The notes under the pieces were generated by a model. It was given only the letters and a program-made list of their open reading frames with translations. It did no database searches and had not been told where the DNA came from. A program made the position numbers and the translations under genes. A stretch of 64,000 nt of DNA from Lachnoclostridium sp. Its GTDB lineage: Bacteria; Bacillota; Clostridia; Lachnospirales; Lachnospiraceae. The stretch spans positions 1 through 64,000 of the forward strand of contig JAETRR010000011.1 in assembly GCA_021770065.1 (NCBI GenBank), given 5' to 3'. The stretch's first letter is position 1. Each line of letters starts with the position of its first letter. Below, in pieces: positions 1 to 9,300 of this stretch.

Positions 1-206
1 TTCGTAATACCACTCATTTGTGCTTGAAAAGACAGAACTTACACTGATTTTTATGCTGTCTAAAACGAAGAAAGTTTTTACAACTCCTCCTGCCGTGCTT
101 TGTAGTATAGCTTCTTGGGAATTATTATATCGCACAAAGTAGAGGTTCGGAAAACTTTCATTACTATTTGTGCTGCCAACTGAAAGGCGGCGGAATGGAG
201 ATTTTT

Positions 207-608
207 ATGAAAAAACTAATGAACCAGATTATGAAATTCGGAGCAGTGGGATTCCTGTGCTTTTTTATTGACTACGGTATCATGGTAGGTCTGGTGGAAC
301 TGGCAGGCTTTCGGGATCTCTGGGCCAGTGCCTGTTCTTTTACTGTATCTGTGGTAGTGAATTACATCTTAAGTATAACAGTGGTGTTTGATACGGACAA
401 AGATGTAGACAAAGTAAAGCAGTTTGCGGTGTTTGTGATCTTAAGCCTTATCGGCCTCGGAATTAATCAGCTGATTATGTGGGGCGGGGTGGCATGGCTT
501 AAGCAGTATATGAAACGAGCTTATATGGTGGTGAAGATTTTTGCCACAGGGGTGGTAATGGTTTATAATTTTATCAGCCGCAAGATGTTTATTGAGAAGA
601 AAGCTTGA
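207..608 (+). CDS. GtrA-like membrane protein
   Basis: A 133-residue integral membrane protein of the GtrA type, a family thought to help move lipid-linked sugars across the membrane for surface glycan building. The sequence shows four hydrophobic segments (about residues 8-30, 35-58, 72-95 and 105-125) and the family-typical N-terminal pattern MKFGAVGF followed by a hydrophobic stretch. The start at 207 is preferred over upstream codons because GGAG lies six bases before the ATG. It stands first in a surface-polymer locus, 56 bases before the first CotH gene, so flipping of a lipid-linked sugar fits, although the substrate cannot be read from sequence. The family call is good; the role is inferred. 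Confidence 0.8.
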   Translation: MKKLMNQIMKFGAVGFLCFFIDYGIMVGLVELAGFRDLWASACSFTVSVVVNYILSITVVFDTDKDVDKVKQFAVFVILSLIGLGINQLIMWGGVAWLKQYMKRAYMVVKIFATGVVMVYNFISRKMFIEKKA

Positions 609-664
609 GAATGTCCGCAGCAGGGGCCTGAAAAGACAAGATATGCAGTTTTTGGAGGAACGCT

Positions 665-2245
665 ATGAGAAAAAAAAGGATGATGCTGGGAATAAGCTTG
701 CTGCTGCTTGTTCTGACGGGTCTCTCTTTTCTGTTTTTCCCGGTCAGAGAGCCGGCCTTAAGTAACGGACTTTTTGACGGCCGGAAAGAATGGCTGGATA
801 CTCTCAGGCCTACACAGGAAGAGCTCCTTACAGAGCTGTGGTTTGCAGGAGAATCCCTGCCTTGTGACCGTGAAAGCGGAACCTTTTATCTTCCGGTTGA
901 TATGGATACCGGGGAGTGGGAGAGGGGAAGCTTTACTTCCGGACAGAAAGGCGTGAAGGTCTATCTCCTTGACAATCCCCTGGAAGATGAAAAGGAACAG
1001 TCTGTCCGTGAGGGAAAAAGCTATCGCCTGCTTGCAGTCCGGGGAGAGGTCTGCAGGGAATATGCTGTGATTTTTACCGGGCTTCCCGTTCTGAGCATTG
1101 AGACGGATGAGGAGATCCGCTATGAAGAGGTTTATGGGACTATGCGTTTTCTTCTGGCAGATACCAAGAAGGACTGGGCTTTTGAGAGTGCTATGAGCGG
1201 ACATATCAGGGGCGGAAGCAGTCGGCTCAATCCTAAAAAATCTTATAAGATGACGCTTTACAGGCAGAATCAGACAGGAATCGGAGGCCCGAAGAGAAAC
1301 AAAGTCTCTTTTCTGGATATGCGTAAGGATGACGAGTGGATTCTGTATGCAATTTACAGTGAGGATACCAAGCTAAGAGACAAGCTTTCCCTGGATATAT
1401 GGAACGAATCCGGGGCATTGGGTATTGAATCCAATGGGCACTATGGCTATCATATGGAATATATAGAGCTGTTCCAGAATGGAAAATACCGGGGCCTCTA
1501 TGGCCTGATGGAACCTGTGGACTATAAGCAGCTTGATTTGACAAAAGAGGGGGAGGCGCAGCCGGAGGAGTTTTTGTATAAGCAGAAGGATGCGGATGTA
1601 TTTGAACTGAAAGGAAGTCATATTATCCAGGATGAAGCACACATGGAGGTGCTGAACCGGTATCTAGAGCTTTTAAATGAGGGAGATGCCGTTTTCGCAC
1701 GGGAAATTCCCAAGCTGATAGATGTGGACAGCGCTCTGGAGGTCTGGGTTTATCTGCAGGCAGTTCTGGGAATGGATAATATAGAGCGGAATATTTTTTA
1801 TCCTGTGCGTTATGAGGACGGGCAGTACCGCATGTATTTTATGCCCTGGGACATGGATTACAGCTGGGGAAATGTCCATGATTTTGACGCATTGAACAGG
1901 AGCCGGTTTTCGGAAGAGATCTGGACGATGCGGATTGCCTGGCGGCTGGGCGACCGCCTTGTGGAGCTTGATGTGGAGGGCGCCAGGGAAAAGGTATCCC
2001 GGCGCTTTCGGGAGTTAAGGCAGACGGTGTATTCGGACAGCTATTTAAGAGAGCATATCCGGTCTTACGCCCATCAGCTCATTGATTCCGGGGCATTCTG
2101 GAGAGACGAAGCCCTCTGGTATGACAGTCAGCACAGCGAGGATTTTGACGGGCTTGCAGATCTGGCCTGCGGGCGCATGCGTTTTTTGGACACATGGCTT
2201 GCAGATCCGCTTAAATATCTTGAATTAAAGGAGTATCGGGAGTGA
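665..2245 (+). CDS. CotH kinase-family protein (copy 1)
   Basis: A 526-residue protein of the CotH family, atypical secreted or surface protein kinases first known from Bacillus spore coats. An N-terminal hydrophobic segment (about residues 7-25) looks like a signal anchor, so the body is probably extracellular. The CotH signatures are visible: HIRGGSSR followed by PKKSYK near residue 180, and PWDMDYSWG near residue 393, the latter holding the acidic metal-binding residues. The start has GGAGG eight bases upstream. The next gene is a paralogue overlapping by four bases (GTGA), so the two are translationally coupled. The setting (VTC, DUF4956, glycosyltransferases) points to surface polymer modification rather than spore coat work. 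The substrate is unknown. Confidence 0.85.
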   Translation: MRKKRMMLGISLLLLVLTGLSFLFFPVREPALSNGLFDGRKEWLDTLRPTQEELLTELWFAGESLPCDRESGTFYLPVDMDTGEWERGSFTSGQKGVKVYLLDNPLEDEKEQSVREGKSYRLLAVRGEVCREYAVIFTGLPVLSIETDEEIRYEEVYGTMRFLLADTKKDWAFESAMSGHIRGGSSRLNPKKSYKMTLYRQNQTGIGGPKRNKVSFLDMRKDDEWILYAIYSEDTKLRDKLSLDIWNESGALGIESNGHYGYHMEYIELFQNGKYRGLYGLMEPVDYKQLDLTKEGEAQPEEFLYKQKDADVFELKGSHIIQDEAHMEVLNRYLELLNEGDAVFAREIPKLIDVDSALEVWVYLQAVLGMDNIERNIFYPVRYEDGQYRMYFMPWDMDYSWGNVHDFDALNRSRFSEEIWTMRIAWRLGDRLVELDVEGAREKVSRRFRELRQTVYSDSYLREHIRSYAHQLIDSGAFWRDEALWYDSQHSEDFDGLADLACGRMRFLDTWLADPLKYLELKEYRE

Positions 2246-3906
2246 AAAGACAGACAGCCCTTGCTTTAAACTGTATACTGCTTTGCCTGGTTCTGGGATA
2301 TCTGTTTTTCGTGCCGGCACTTGGCGGCCCTATCCGGTATCAGCAGATAGACAGCAATGAGGCCGCTCTGCTGAGAGAGAATTATGCAGAGGCGGAGGAG
2401 CCTTTTTTTGCAGAGCTGCTTTTTTCCGGAGAGAAGCTGCCCTTTGACAGGAATACCTCTACCTTTTATCTTCCTCTGAATATGGAAACGGAACAGTGGG
2501 AGACAGGAGAGCTCTCCAGCGGTTCGGGGGAGGTCCGCTTGCTTTTTGAGGATGATTTTACGAAAACATCCAAGAAGGAAGCGATTCGTGAGGGGAAGGC
2601 ATTCCGCTTTTATGCTTTGTGGGGATCAGAGTATCAGGAGTGCTGTCTGACTGTTACAGGGCTTCCTATCCTTTCCATTGAAACGACAGAGACGGCGGAT
2701 ACAGGCGTCTTTGGGGGAATGCTCTATTACTGGGATGCAGACAGCAAGCAGAACTGGACGGGCTCCAATATTCTGGAAGCGCACATCCGGGGCAATACCA
2801 GCCGTACCTATCCCAAAAAAGGCTATAAGCTTACTTTAAAAACCCAGAATAAGAAGGGGGAAGTTGTTCCCGACAAAAAGTCTCTTTTCGGCCTGCGCAC
2901 GGACGATGAGTGGATTTTAAATGCCATGTACAGCGATTCCTCTAAGATCCGTGACAAACTTTCCGTGGATCTCTGGAATGGCTATGGATCCAGGGTGTCT
3001 GAATATCCGGAGGCAAAGTTTGCCTCTGATCTGGTATATGTGGAGGTCTTTTTTAATCAGGAATACTGGGGACTTTACGGCCTTATGGAACCAGTGGATT
3101 CCAAGCAGCTTGATCTGGCAAAAGAAGAAGGCGGGGCGCCCGAGTATTCTTATAAGGCAGTGGGACTTCAAGGCGGCGATGATGAGAGGCTGAAAAACGC
3201 CTCTCCCCTTGAGAGAAGCCTGGCCGGCTTTTCCCTGAAAGGAAATCGTGACAGTACGGATGCAGCTTCCTGGGAACCGCTGATTTCCTACCTTGCCTTC
3301 CGGGATCAGGAGGATGAGGAAGCCTTTGCACGGGAGGCTTCCGATATGATAGATATAGACGGCGCTCTGAATGTCTGGATTCATTTCCAGGCGATCCTTG
3401 GAATTGACAACCGGGCAAAAAACATGTATTATGTCGCAAAGAGAAACCATGAGGGTTATCGCATTTATTTTGCTCCCTGGGACATGGATCTTACCTGGGG
3501 AGATGCTTTGAGCGAGAAGGATCCGGCGCAGTTAAAAGGAGAGGCGGACGAATCTGTCTGGGATGTGGGAATGAATACCGCACTTTATTCCGAGCGCATT
3601 AACTGGGAACCGGGAGATCGGCTGATAGCTCTGGATGTGGAGCACGCAAGGGAGCGGGCAGCGGAAAAATGGCAGCTTCTCAGGGAAGGGCTGTTTTCCG
3701 ATGAGAGCCTTACAAAACGTGTGGACAGCCTGGCCGGCACGCTTCAGGCTTCAGGAGCTCTTGCCCGGGATGCGGGGCGCTGGCCGGACAGCAATTACGG
3801 GGAGGACTATGAGCGGTTCAAGCGGATGGCCCTATACCGTATGAATATTCTGGATTACTATTTTGACGGGAATCTGGAGGCTTATCTGGGTCTTGGATAC
3901 CAGTAA
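2242..3906 (+). CDS. CotH kinase-family protein (copy 2)
   Basis: A 554-residue CotH-family paralogue of the preceding gene, starting with GTG inside its stop codon. It has a similar N-terminal membrane anchor (about residues 5-24), HIRGNTSR plus PKKGYK near residue 180 and PWDMDLTWG near residue 411. It carries an insertion of about 25 residues around position 310 that copy 1 lacks. The tandem pair probably arose by duplication, and both copies keep the acidic PWDMD motif, which argues that both are active. The 3' end is followed by the VTC-domain gene 77 bases on. Kinase activity is family knowledge; substrate and partners are not visible. Confidence 0.85.
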   Translation: MKRQTALALNCILLCLVLGYLFFVPALGGPIRYQQIDSNEAALLRENYAEAEEPFFAELLFSGEKLPFDRNTSTFYLPLNMETEQWETGELSSGSGEVRLLFEDDFTKTSKKEAIREGKAFRFYALWGSEYQECCLTVTGLPILSIETTETADTGVFGGMLYYWDADSKQNWTGSNILEAHIRGNTSRTYPKKGYKLTLKTQNKKGEVVPDKKSLFGLRTDDEWILNAMYSDSSKIRDKLSVDLWNGYGSRVSEYPEAKFASDLVYVEVFFNQEYWGLYGLMEPVDSKQLDLAKEEGGAPEYSYKAVGLQGGDDERLKNASPLERSLAGFSLKGNRDSTDAASWEPLISYLAFRDQEDEEAFAREASDMIDIDGALNVWIHFQAILGIDNRAKNMYYVAKRNHEGYRIYFAPWDMDLTWGDALSEKDPAQLKGEADESVWDVGMNTALYSERINWEPGDRLIALDVEHARERAAEKWQLLREGLFSDESLTKRVDSLAGTLQASGALARDAGRWPDSNYGEDYERFKRMALYRMNILDYYFDGNLEAYLGLGYQ

Positions 3907-3983
3907 AAGCAGTTTCTTCCGCAGGTATTCTTCCGGCAGGTAAAATAGTTACAGAACCAGAAGTGAAAGATAAGGAGCAGGAG

Positions 3984-4679
3984 ATGGATTACAGGCATGA
4001 ACTGAAATATGTGGTGACGGAAAAGGAGATGGCCCTTCTGGAAAACCGTATCCGGGGCCTGGTTTCCCTGGATGTCCATGCAGAGGAAGCCGGTATGTAC
4101 CGCATCCGCAGTCTCTATTTTGATGATTACTACAATAGCTGTTATCTGGAAAATGAGACGGGAACAGACCCCAGGGAAAAGTTCCGTATCCGCATCTACA
4201 ACGGGGATAAGGGCCGGATTAATCTGGAACTGAAGTGCAAAGAGCATGGAATGACCCGGAAGCTGTCCTGCATTCTTACGGAAGACCAGTGCAGGACTCT
4301 GATGGCGGGCCGGCTGCTCCCCATGAACGGAAATGATCCGCCGCTGCTTAAGAAGCTGAATCTGCTTATGCGGACCAGATTCTTAAGGCCCAGGGTGATT
4401 GTGGAGTATGACAGAGTTCCCTTTGCGGATAAATTGGGAAATACCCGGATTACTCTCGATCGGAACATAACATCATCGGATGCTCCCTTACGTTTTCTGG
4501 AAGCGGAACTGCCAAGGCGGCCCATTCTGGCGGCCGGACGGCATATTCTGGAAGTGAAGTATGATGAATTCCTTCCGGACTATATCTATCAGAACCTGCA
4601 GCTTGCAGACTTAAGGCAGACAGCATTTTCAAAATATTATTTGTGCAGACGCTACAGTTTAAAAGGCGTTTTATTGTGA
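3984..4679 (+). CDS. VTC domain (polyphosphate polymerase-like) protein
   Basis: A 231-residue protein that is essentially one VTC domain, the tunnel fold that makes polyphosphate in eukaryotic Vtc4. The basic and acidic strand motifs of the family are present in order: YRHELKY at the N terminus, RSLYFDDYY, KFRIRIYN, NLELKCK, VIVEYDR and ILEVKYDEFLP. The ATG at 3984 is chosen because AAGGAG lies six bases upstream; a GTG at 3963 would lack this. The neighbours CotH and DUF4956 form a known bacterial association with VTC domains. There is no membrane segment, so it would act in the cytoplasm, presumably beside the DUF4956 membrane protein. Polymer synthesis here is inference. Confidence 0.85.
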   Translation: MDYRHELKYVVTEKEMALLENRIRGLVSLDVHAEEAGMYRIRSLYFDDYYNSCYLENETGTDPREKFRIRIYNGDKGRINLELKCKEHGMTRKLSCILTEDQCRTLMAGRLLPMNGNDPPLLKKLNLLMRTRFLRPRVIVEYDRVPFADKLGNTRITLDRNITSSDAPLRFLEAELPRRPILAAGRHILEVKYDEFLPDYIYQNLQLADLRQTAFSKYYLCRRYSLKGVLL

Positions 4680-4692
4680 TAAAAAGAGGGTA

Positions 4693-4712
4693 TACGGAAC
4701 TGGAATAGGAGG
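4693..4712 (+). repeat. Solo tail of the structured repeat (RBS module)
   Basis: A tail identical to the 3' end of the hairpin repeat family (GGAACTGGAATAGGAGG, preceded by TAC) sits eight bases before the DUF4956 start and supplies its ribosome binding site. No hairpin arms are present here. It may be a deletion relic of a full element or the ancestral leader the element grew from. Confidence 0.7.
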
Positions 4713-4720
4713 ATAAAAGT

Positions 4721-5395
4721 ATGGGATTTCAAGACGTTTTTAAAAAATCATTTCTGGAGGGCTTCACAAGCATGGATATTTCCGCAGGGCGCATTATGGC
4801 TGTCTTTGCGGTAACCTGCATTCTGGCCTGCTACATTTTTGTGATATACCGGCTGATGACAAGGAAGTCTTTTTACTCCAAGGGCTTTAATGTGTCCCTG
4901 GCGGCACTTTCCGTGATTACGGCAGCAATTATCCTGGCCATGCAGTCGAACCTGGTGATCTCCCTCGGTATGGTGGGAGCTCTCTCCATTGTCCGTTTCC
5001 GTACAGCCATTAAAGATCCCATGGATCTGGTATTTCTGTTCTGGTCCATCAGTGTGGGAATTATCTGCGGAGCCGGTCTCTTTGAAGTGGCCCTGCTGAC
5101 CTGCCTGGTAGTGACGGTGCTGGTACTGGTTCTGGAAAATATTCCGTCCTCCAGAGCGCCTATGATGCTGGTGGTGAATCTGTCCGATACGGACAGTGAA
5201 GGACAGGTCCTGGATGTGGTGAAGAAGTTCAGCCGGTTCCATAAGGTGAAGTCCAGAAATATATCCGGAGGAAGTATGGATATGGTGGTAGAGGTCCGGG
5301 TGAAGGAAGAGGGAGCTTTTGTAAAAGAGGTATCTGCCCTTGGGAAGGTACAGTCCGTCTCACTGATTTCCCATGACGGAGAAGTAACCTTTTAA
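4721..5395 (+). CDS. DUF4956 membrane protein
   Basis: A 224-residue protein of the DUF4956 family. About four membrane segments occupy residues 20-145, including the conserved stretch SLGMVGALSIVRFRTAIKDP that marks the family; residues 145-224 form a soluble ferredoxin-like tail. Members are commonly encoded beside VTC-domain proteins, as here, which suggests a membrane complex working on an anionic polymer such as polyphosphate. It is translated from an AGGAGG that belongs to the dispersed repeat tail. The biochemical function is not established. Confidence 0.85.
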   Translation: MGFQDVFKKSFLEGFTSMDISAGRIMAVFAVTCILACYIFVIYRLMTRKSFYSKGFNVSLAALSVITAAIILAMQSNLVISLGMVGALSIVRFRTAIKDPMDLVFLFWSISVGIICGAGLFEVALLTCLVVTVLVLVLENIPSSRAPMMLVVNLSDTDSEGQVLDVVKKFSRFHKVKSRNISGGSMDMVVEVRVKEEGAFVKEVSALGKVQSVSLISHDGEVTF

Positions 5396-5419
5396 GTAAA
5401 TCATCCTGCAGGAGCTTAT

Positions 5420-6877
5420 ATGATTCAGATATTCAGGCTGTGTGGGCGCGGACTGCGTTATGTGAGGCAGTACGGGCCCATACAATTATATTACAAAATA
5501 AAAGAACGCAGTGAGAGAAACCAGGCGGAGGCCGGGTATGAGACATGGCTTGAGGAACAGATGGAAGAGGAACAGGAAGCGTCTTCCCGGGCAGCAGAAT
5601 TGTCAGAGACCGGACCTCTTTTCAGTATTCTGGTGCCGGCCTACGAAACGCAGCCTCTTTTTCTGTGCCAGATGATAGAATCGGTGCTCGGGCAGAGTTA
5701 TAAGAATCTGGAACTCTGCATTGCGGACGGCAGCCTCTCCGACCGGGTGAAGCTGATTGCAGAGGAGTACGCCGGGAAAGACTTTCGTGTACATTATAAA
5801 AAACTGGAACAGAATCTTGGGATCTCCGAGAATACCAACGCAGCCCTGTCCATGGCAGAGGGAGACTATGTGGGGCTTCTGGATCATGACGATCTCCTGC
5901 TGCCCGGCGCTCTGTATGAGACGGCAAGAGCGCTTAAGGAGTCGGGAGGCGCAGATGCAGCGTACACGGATGAGGATAAGGTGAATATGGATCTTTCCCG
6001 TCATTTTCAGCCGCATTTTAAGCCGGATTTTAATGCCGAATATCTTCTCAGCAACAATTATATCTGCCATTTCTTTGTGGTGAAGCGGGGGCTTGCCCTG
6101 GAAATCGGGGGATTCCGGAGTGATTTTGACGGGGCACAGGACTATGACTTCATTCTGCGATGTACAGAAAAAGCGGAAAAGGTACTGCATATTCCAAGAA
6201 TCCTTTATTCCTGGCGCTGCCATGAGCAGTCCACGGCGGCCAATCCGGAGAGCAAGCTTTATGCCTATGAGGCGGGAAAACGGGCCGTGAATGCCCATTT
6301 GAAGCGTATGGGAATCCCGGGAGAAGCGCTCGATACTTCCAGCTATGGTTTTCACCGGATCCGCTTCTTTGGGAAAGGTTCGAAAATCTTAATAAATTCT
6401 TTTGCAAATTTAAATGGACAAACGGGCATAAAAGTTGTATATTATGATAAAGCATGTAACAATTCTGTAACAATTCCGCAGAATAGTGATTATGTGCTTT
6501 TTACGTGCGTCCGGAACGAAAAGCTCTCCGGGAACTTCCTGGAAGAACTTCTGGCCTGCTGTGGGCGGCCGAAGATAGGCATTGTCTGCGCAAGAGTGTA
6601 TGACAGGAAGGGAAGGCTTTCCTCAGACATCCGTATGGCGGGTGTACAGGATCCTTTCGGAGGGAGCATAAAGGGCCTTAAGGAGGGAGAAACCGGATAC
6701 TTTCACAGGGCTGTGCTTCACCAGGAAATTACGGCTCCCACAGACTGCTTTCTTGTAAAGGGAAGGCTTTTGGAAGGGGCAGGGAAGCTTACCGTGAAAG
6801 AGCTATGTGCATATATCAGAAAACAGGGATATCGGATGGTTTACAATCCGTGGGCGGTAGTGTATGAAGGCAGATAA
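5420..6877 (+). CDS. Family 2 glycosyltransferase, two-part
   Basis: A 485-residue GT2 (GT-A fold) glycosyltransferase. After about 65 residues of lead, the nucleotide-sugar domain starts with FSILVPAYET, followed by the metal-binding acidic motif LLDHDD near residue 157 and a QDYDF acceptor/catalytic region near residue 240. Residues 320-485 look like a second, degenerate GT-like domain without a clear DXD motif. The layout resembles rhamnan or exopolysaccharide chain enzymes. There is no membrane segment, so it should act on the cytoplasmic face on a lipid-linked acceptor. It overlaps the next GT2 gene by 14 bases, implying coupled translation. Donor and acceptor cannot be assigned. Confidence 0.85.
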   Translation: MIQIFRLCGRGLRYVRQYGPIQLYYKIKERSERNQAEAGYETWLEEQMEEEQEASSRAAELSETGPLFSILVPAYETQPLFLCQMIESVLGQSYKNLELCIADGSLSDRVKLIAEEYAGKDFRVHYKKLEQNLGISENTNAALSMAEGDYVGLLDHDDLLLPGALYETARALKESGGADAAYTDEDKVNMDLSRHFQPHFKPDFNAEYLLSNNYICHFFVVKRGLALEIGGFRSDFDGAQDYDFILRCTEKAEKVLHIPRILYSWRCHEQSTAANPESKLYAYEAGKRAVNAHLKRMGIPGEALDTSSYGFHRIRFFGKGSKILINSFANLNGQTGIKVVYYDKACNNSVTIPQNSDYVLFTCVRNEKLSGNFLEELLACCGRPKIGIVCARVYDRKGRLSSDIRMAGVQDPFGGSIKGLKEGETGYFHRAVLHQEITAPTDCFLVKGRLLEGAGKLTVKELCAYIRKQGYRMVYNPWAVVYEGR

Positions 6878-7823
6878 CAGGGTATCTATAGTGGTGCCAA
6901 ACTACAATGGGATGGCATTTGTGGAGCGGTGCTTAAAGGCACTGACAGAGGATGCGCCGGCGGCCGAAATCCTTTTGGTGGACAACGGTTCTACAGACGG
7001 AAGCCGGGAGTTCGTAACGGAACATTTTCCGCAGGTCCGTGTAATTGCCCTCGAAGAAAATTACGGTTTCTGCCGGGCAGCCAATGAAGGAATGAAGGCG
7101 GCCGGGACGCCTTATGTGATTCTGCTGAACAATGACACAGAGGTACTTCCGGGTTTTACAGAGGCACTGGTGTCGGCGCTCCAGCTTGAGCCCGGGGCGT
7201 TTTCAGCCGGAGCGAAGATGATTCAGCTTTATCATCAGGAAAAAATTGACGATGCTGGCAATTTTTACTGCGCTCTCGGCTGGGCTTTTGCGAGAGGAAA
7301 AGATAAGTCTGTGGAATACTATGAAAAGCCGGATGAAATTTTTGCGGCCTGCGGCGGCGCCGTAATCTACCGGAAAGCCCTGCTGGAGCGGATCGGATAT
7401 CTGGATGAGGCCCATTTTGCCTATCTGGAGGATATTGATCTGGGCTGGAGAGCCAGGATCGCGGGCTGGAAGAACATTTACGTTCCCGGGGCAAAAGTCC
7501 TTCATGTGGGGAGCGGAACCAGCGGTTCCAGGTACAATGAATTTAAAGTGTCTTTAAGTTCCAGAAACAGTGTTTATCTGGCTTATAAGAATATGCCGTC
7601 GCTGCAGATTCTTTTAAATCTTCCTTTCCTGCTGGCCGGATTTGGCATAAAATATCTCTTTTTTGTAAAAAAAGGTTTTGGAAAAACCTATCGAAAAGGA
7701 TTGAAAGAGGGGTTTTCTATGTGCCGCAGGGAGAAGAAAGTAAAGTTTTGTTGGAAAAATCTTCCCTGTTATGGTAAAATCCAAATAGAACTTTGGATAA
7801 ATATTGGGAAGAGATTTAGGTGA
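6864..7823 (+). CDS. Family 2 glycosyltransferase (rhamnosyltransferase-like)
   Basis: A 319-residue GT2 enzyme with VSIVVPNYNG at the N terminus, VDNGSTDGS near residue 38, the metal site LLNNDTEV near residue 92, and YLEDIDLGWR near residue 191. This pattern is typical of rhamnosyl- and related transferases of polysaccharide clusters. A hydrophobic, basic C-terminal stretch (about residues 245-275) could hold it on the membrane. It starts inside the upstream GT2 gene and ends six bases before the sugar-phosphate transferase, so all three probably share one transcript. The sugar is not assignable. Confidence 0.85.
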   Translation: MKADNRVSIVVPNYNGMAFVERCLKALTEDAPAAEILLVDNGSTDGSREFVTEHFPQVRVIALEENYGFCRAANEGMKAAGTPYVILLNNDTEVLPGFTEALVSALQLEPGAFSAGAKMIQLYHQEKIDDAGNFYCALGWAFARGKDKSVEYYEKPDEIFAACGGAVIYRKALLERIGYLDEAHFAYLEDIDLGWRARIAGWKNIYVPGAKVLHVGSGTSGSRYNEFKVSLSSRNSVYLAYKNMPSLQILLNLPFLLAGFGIKYLFFVKKGFGKTYRKGLKEGFSMCRREKKVKFCWKNLPCYGKIQIELWINIGKRFR

Positions 7824-7829
7824 GAGAGA

Positions 7830-9239
7830 TTGATAAAGGATAACCAGCGGCATTTTAACAGGCTGCATGTACTGATAGACGCCCTTGTAATCGTGGCATC
7901 CTGGATGCTTGCCTGGGTGATACAGTTTCAGATTTTAGATGAGATCACGGGACTTACCTTTGGACAGTATATGATTGTTCTGGCTTTTCTGGTGCCTGTG
8001 TATCTGCTGCTTTATATGGCCTTTAGTCTGTACACCACCAAGAGCGTCCGGAGAAAACGGGTAGAGCTGGGGAAGATTGTAGAAGCCAATACCATCGGCC
8101 TGGTGCTGTTCCTGGCAGGCATGTACCTTATGCGGACTGCGCCGGATGTTACAGACAATTATTCCAGAATGATGTTGTTTTACTTTTATGTAATCGACAT
8201 TCTGCTGGAGGGCCTGGTCCGCACACTGATCCGTTTCGGCCTTCAGAGGCTCCGCCGGAAGGGTTTTAATCAGAAGCATATGATCCTGGTAGGCTACAGC
8301 CGGGCAACGGAGGAATACATTGACCGTATCAAGGCCAATCCGGAATGGGGATATGAGATTATGGGCATTCTGGATGATAACGTAGAATGCGGCATGCGTT
8401 ACCGGGGAGTACAGGTATTCGGAAGGACAGAGGAGATTGAGGATCTGCTTGCACGGACATCTCCCGATGAGATTGCCATTACCCTGGGCTTAAGCGAATA
8501 TTCCAAGCTGGAGCATATTGTTGCGGTCTGTGAGAAATCCGGCGTGCATACAAAGTTTGTTCCTGATTACAATAATATTATCCCCACCCGTCCATACACC
8601 GAAGATCTGATGGGCCTGCCGGTAATCAATATCCGCCATGTTCCATTAACCAATACCTTTAATGCGGTAGTGAAACGGACCATGGATCTTGTGGGAGGTC
8701 TGGGAGCAATCGTGCTCTTTTCCCCGGTCATGCTGATTACGGCCATTGCCATAAAAGCTACCTCCCCCGGGCCGCTTATTTATGCACAGGAGAGGGTGGG
8801 GCTTCACAATAAGAATTTCAGGATGTACAAGTTCCGCTCTATGGATGTACAGTCACCCAAGAAGGAACGCGGGGCCTGGACCGTACCGGATGATCCCAGA
8901 GTCACATCCGTGGGAAAAATTATCCGTAAGACAAGCATTGATGAATTACCGCAGCTCTTTAATATTTTAAAAGGCGATATGAGCCTGGTAGGTCCCCGGC
9001 CGGAGCGCCCCTTCTTTGTGGAGAAGTTCCGGGAGGAGATTCCCAGATACATGATTAAACACCAGGTGCGTCCGGGTATGACCGGATGGGCCCAGATCAA
9101 CGGCTACCGGGGAAATACTTCTATCCGGAAGCGTATTGAATATGATTTATATTATATTGAAAACTGGACGCCTGGGTTTGATATAAAAATCTTATTTCTG
9201 ACTATATTTAAGGGATTTGTCAACAAAAACGCTTATTAA
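7830..9239 (+). CDS. Undecaprenyl-phosphate sugar-1-phosphate transferase
   Basis: A 469-residue polyprenol-phosphate glycosyl-1-phosphate transferase (WbaP/CpsE type), the priming enzyme that loads the first sugar phosphate on undecaprenyl phosphate. Four to five membrane segments cover residues 10-135, a nucleotide-binding-like middle domain follows, and the catalytic C-terminal domain shows KRTMDLVGG, GPLIYAQERVG, YKFRSM and the signature DELPQLFNILKGDMSLVGPRP. It starts with TTG six bases after the previous stop, with AGGTGAG upstream. It commits this locus to making a lipid-linked polymer. The first sugar (glucose, galactose or an amino sugar) cannot be told from sequence. Confidence 0.92.
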   Translation: MIKDNQRHFNRLHVLIDALVIVASWMLAWVIQFQILDEITGLTFGQYMIVLAFLVPVYLLLYMAFSLYTTKSVRRKRVELGKIVEANTIGLVLFLAGMYLMRTAPDVTDNYSRMMLFYFYVIDILLEGLVRTLIRFGLQRLRRKGFNQKHMILVGYSRATEEYIDRIKANPEWGYEIMGILDDNVECGMRYRGVQVFGRTEEIEDLLARTSPDEIAITLGLSEYSKLEHIVAVCEKSGVHTKFVPDYNNIIPTRPYTEDLMGLPVINIRHVPLTNTFNAVVKRTMDLVGGLGAIVLFSPVMLITAIAIKATSPGPLIYAQERVGLHNKNFRMYKFRSMDVQSPKKERGAWTVPDDPRVTSVGKIIRKTSIDELPQLFNILKGDMSLVGPRPERPFFVEKFREEIPRYMIKHQVRPGMTGWAQINGYRGNTSIRKRIEYDLYYIENWTPGFDIKILFLTIFKGFVNKNAY

Positions 9240-9300
9240 GGAATTGTTCCGTGATAACTGCGGATAATTTCAGATGTCAGAGAGCAGAAAGGGTTATGTT

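Noticed and set aside
1-206. Gene or regulatory element at the window start
   Set aside because: No coding frame or clear promoter pair could be supported in the bases before the GtrA-like gene.
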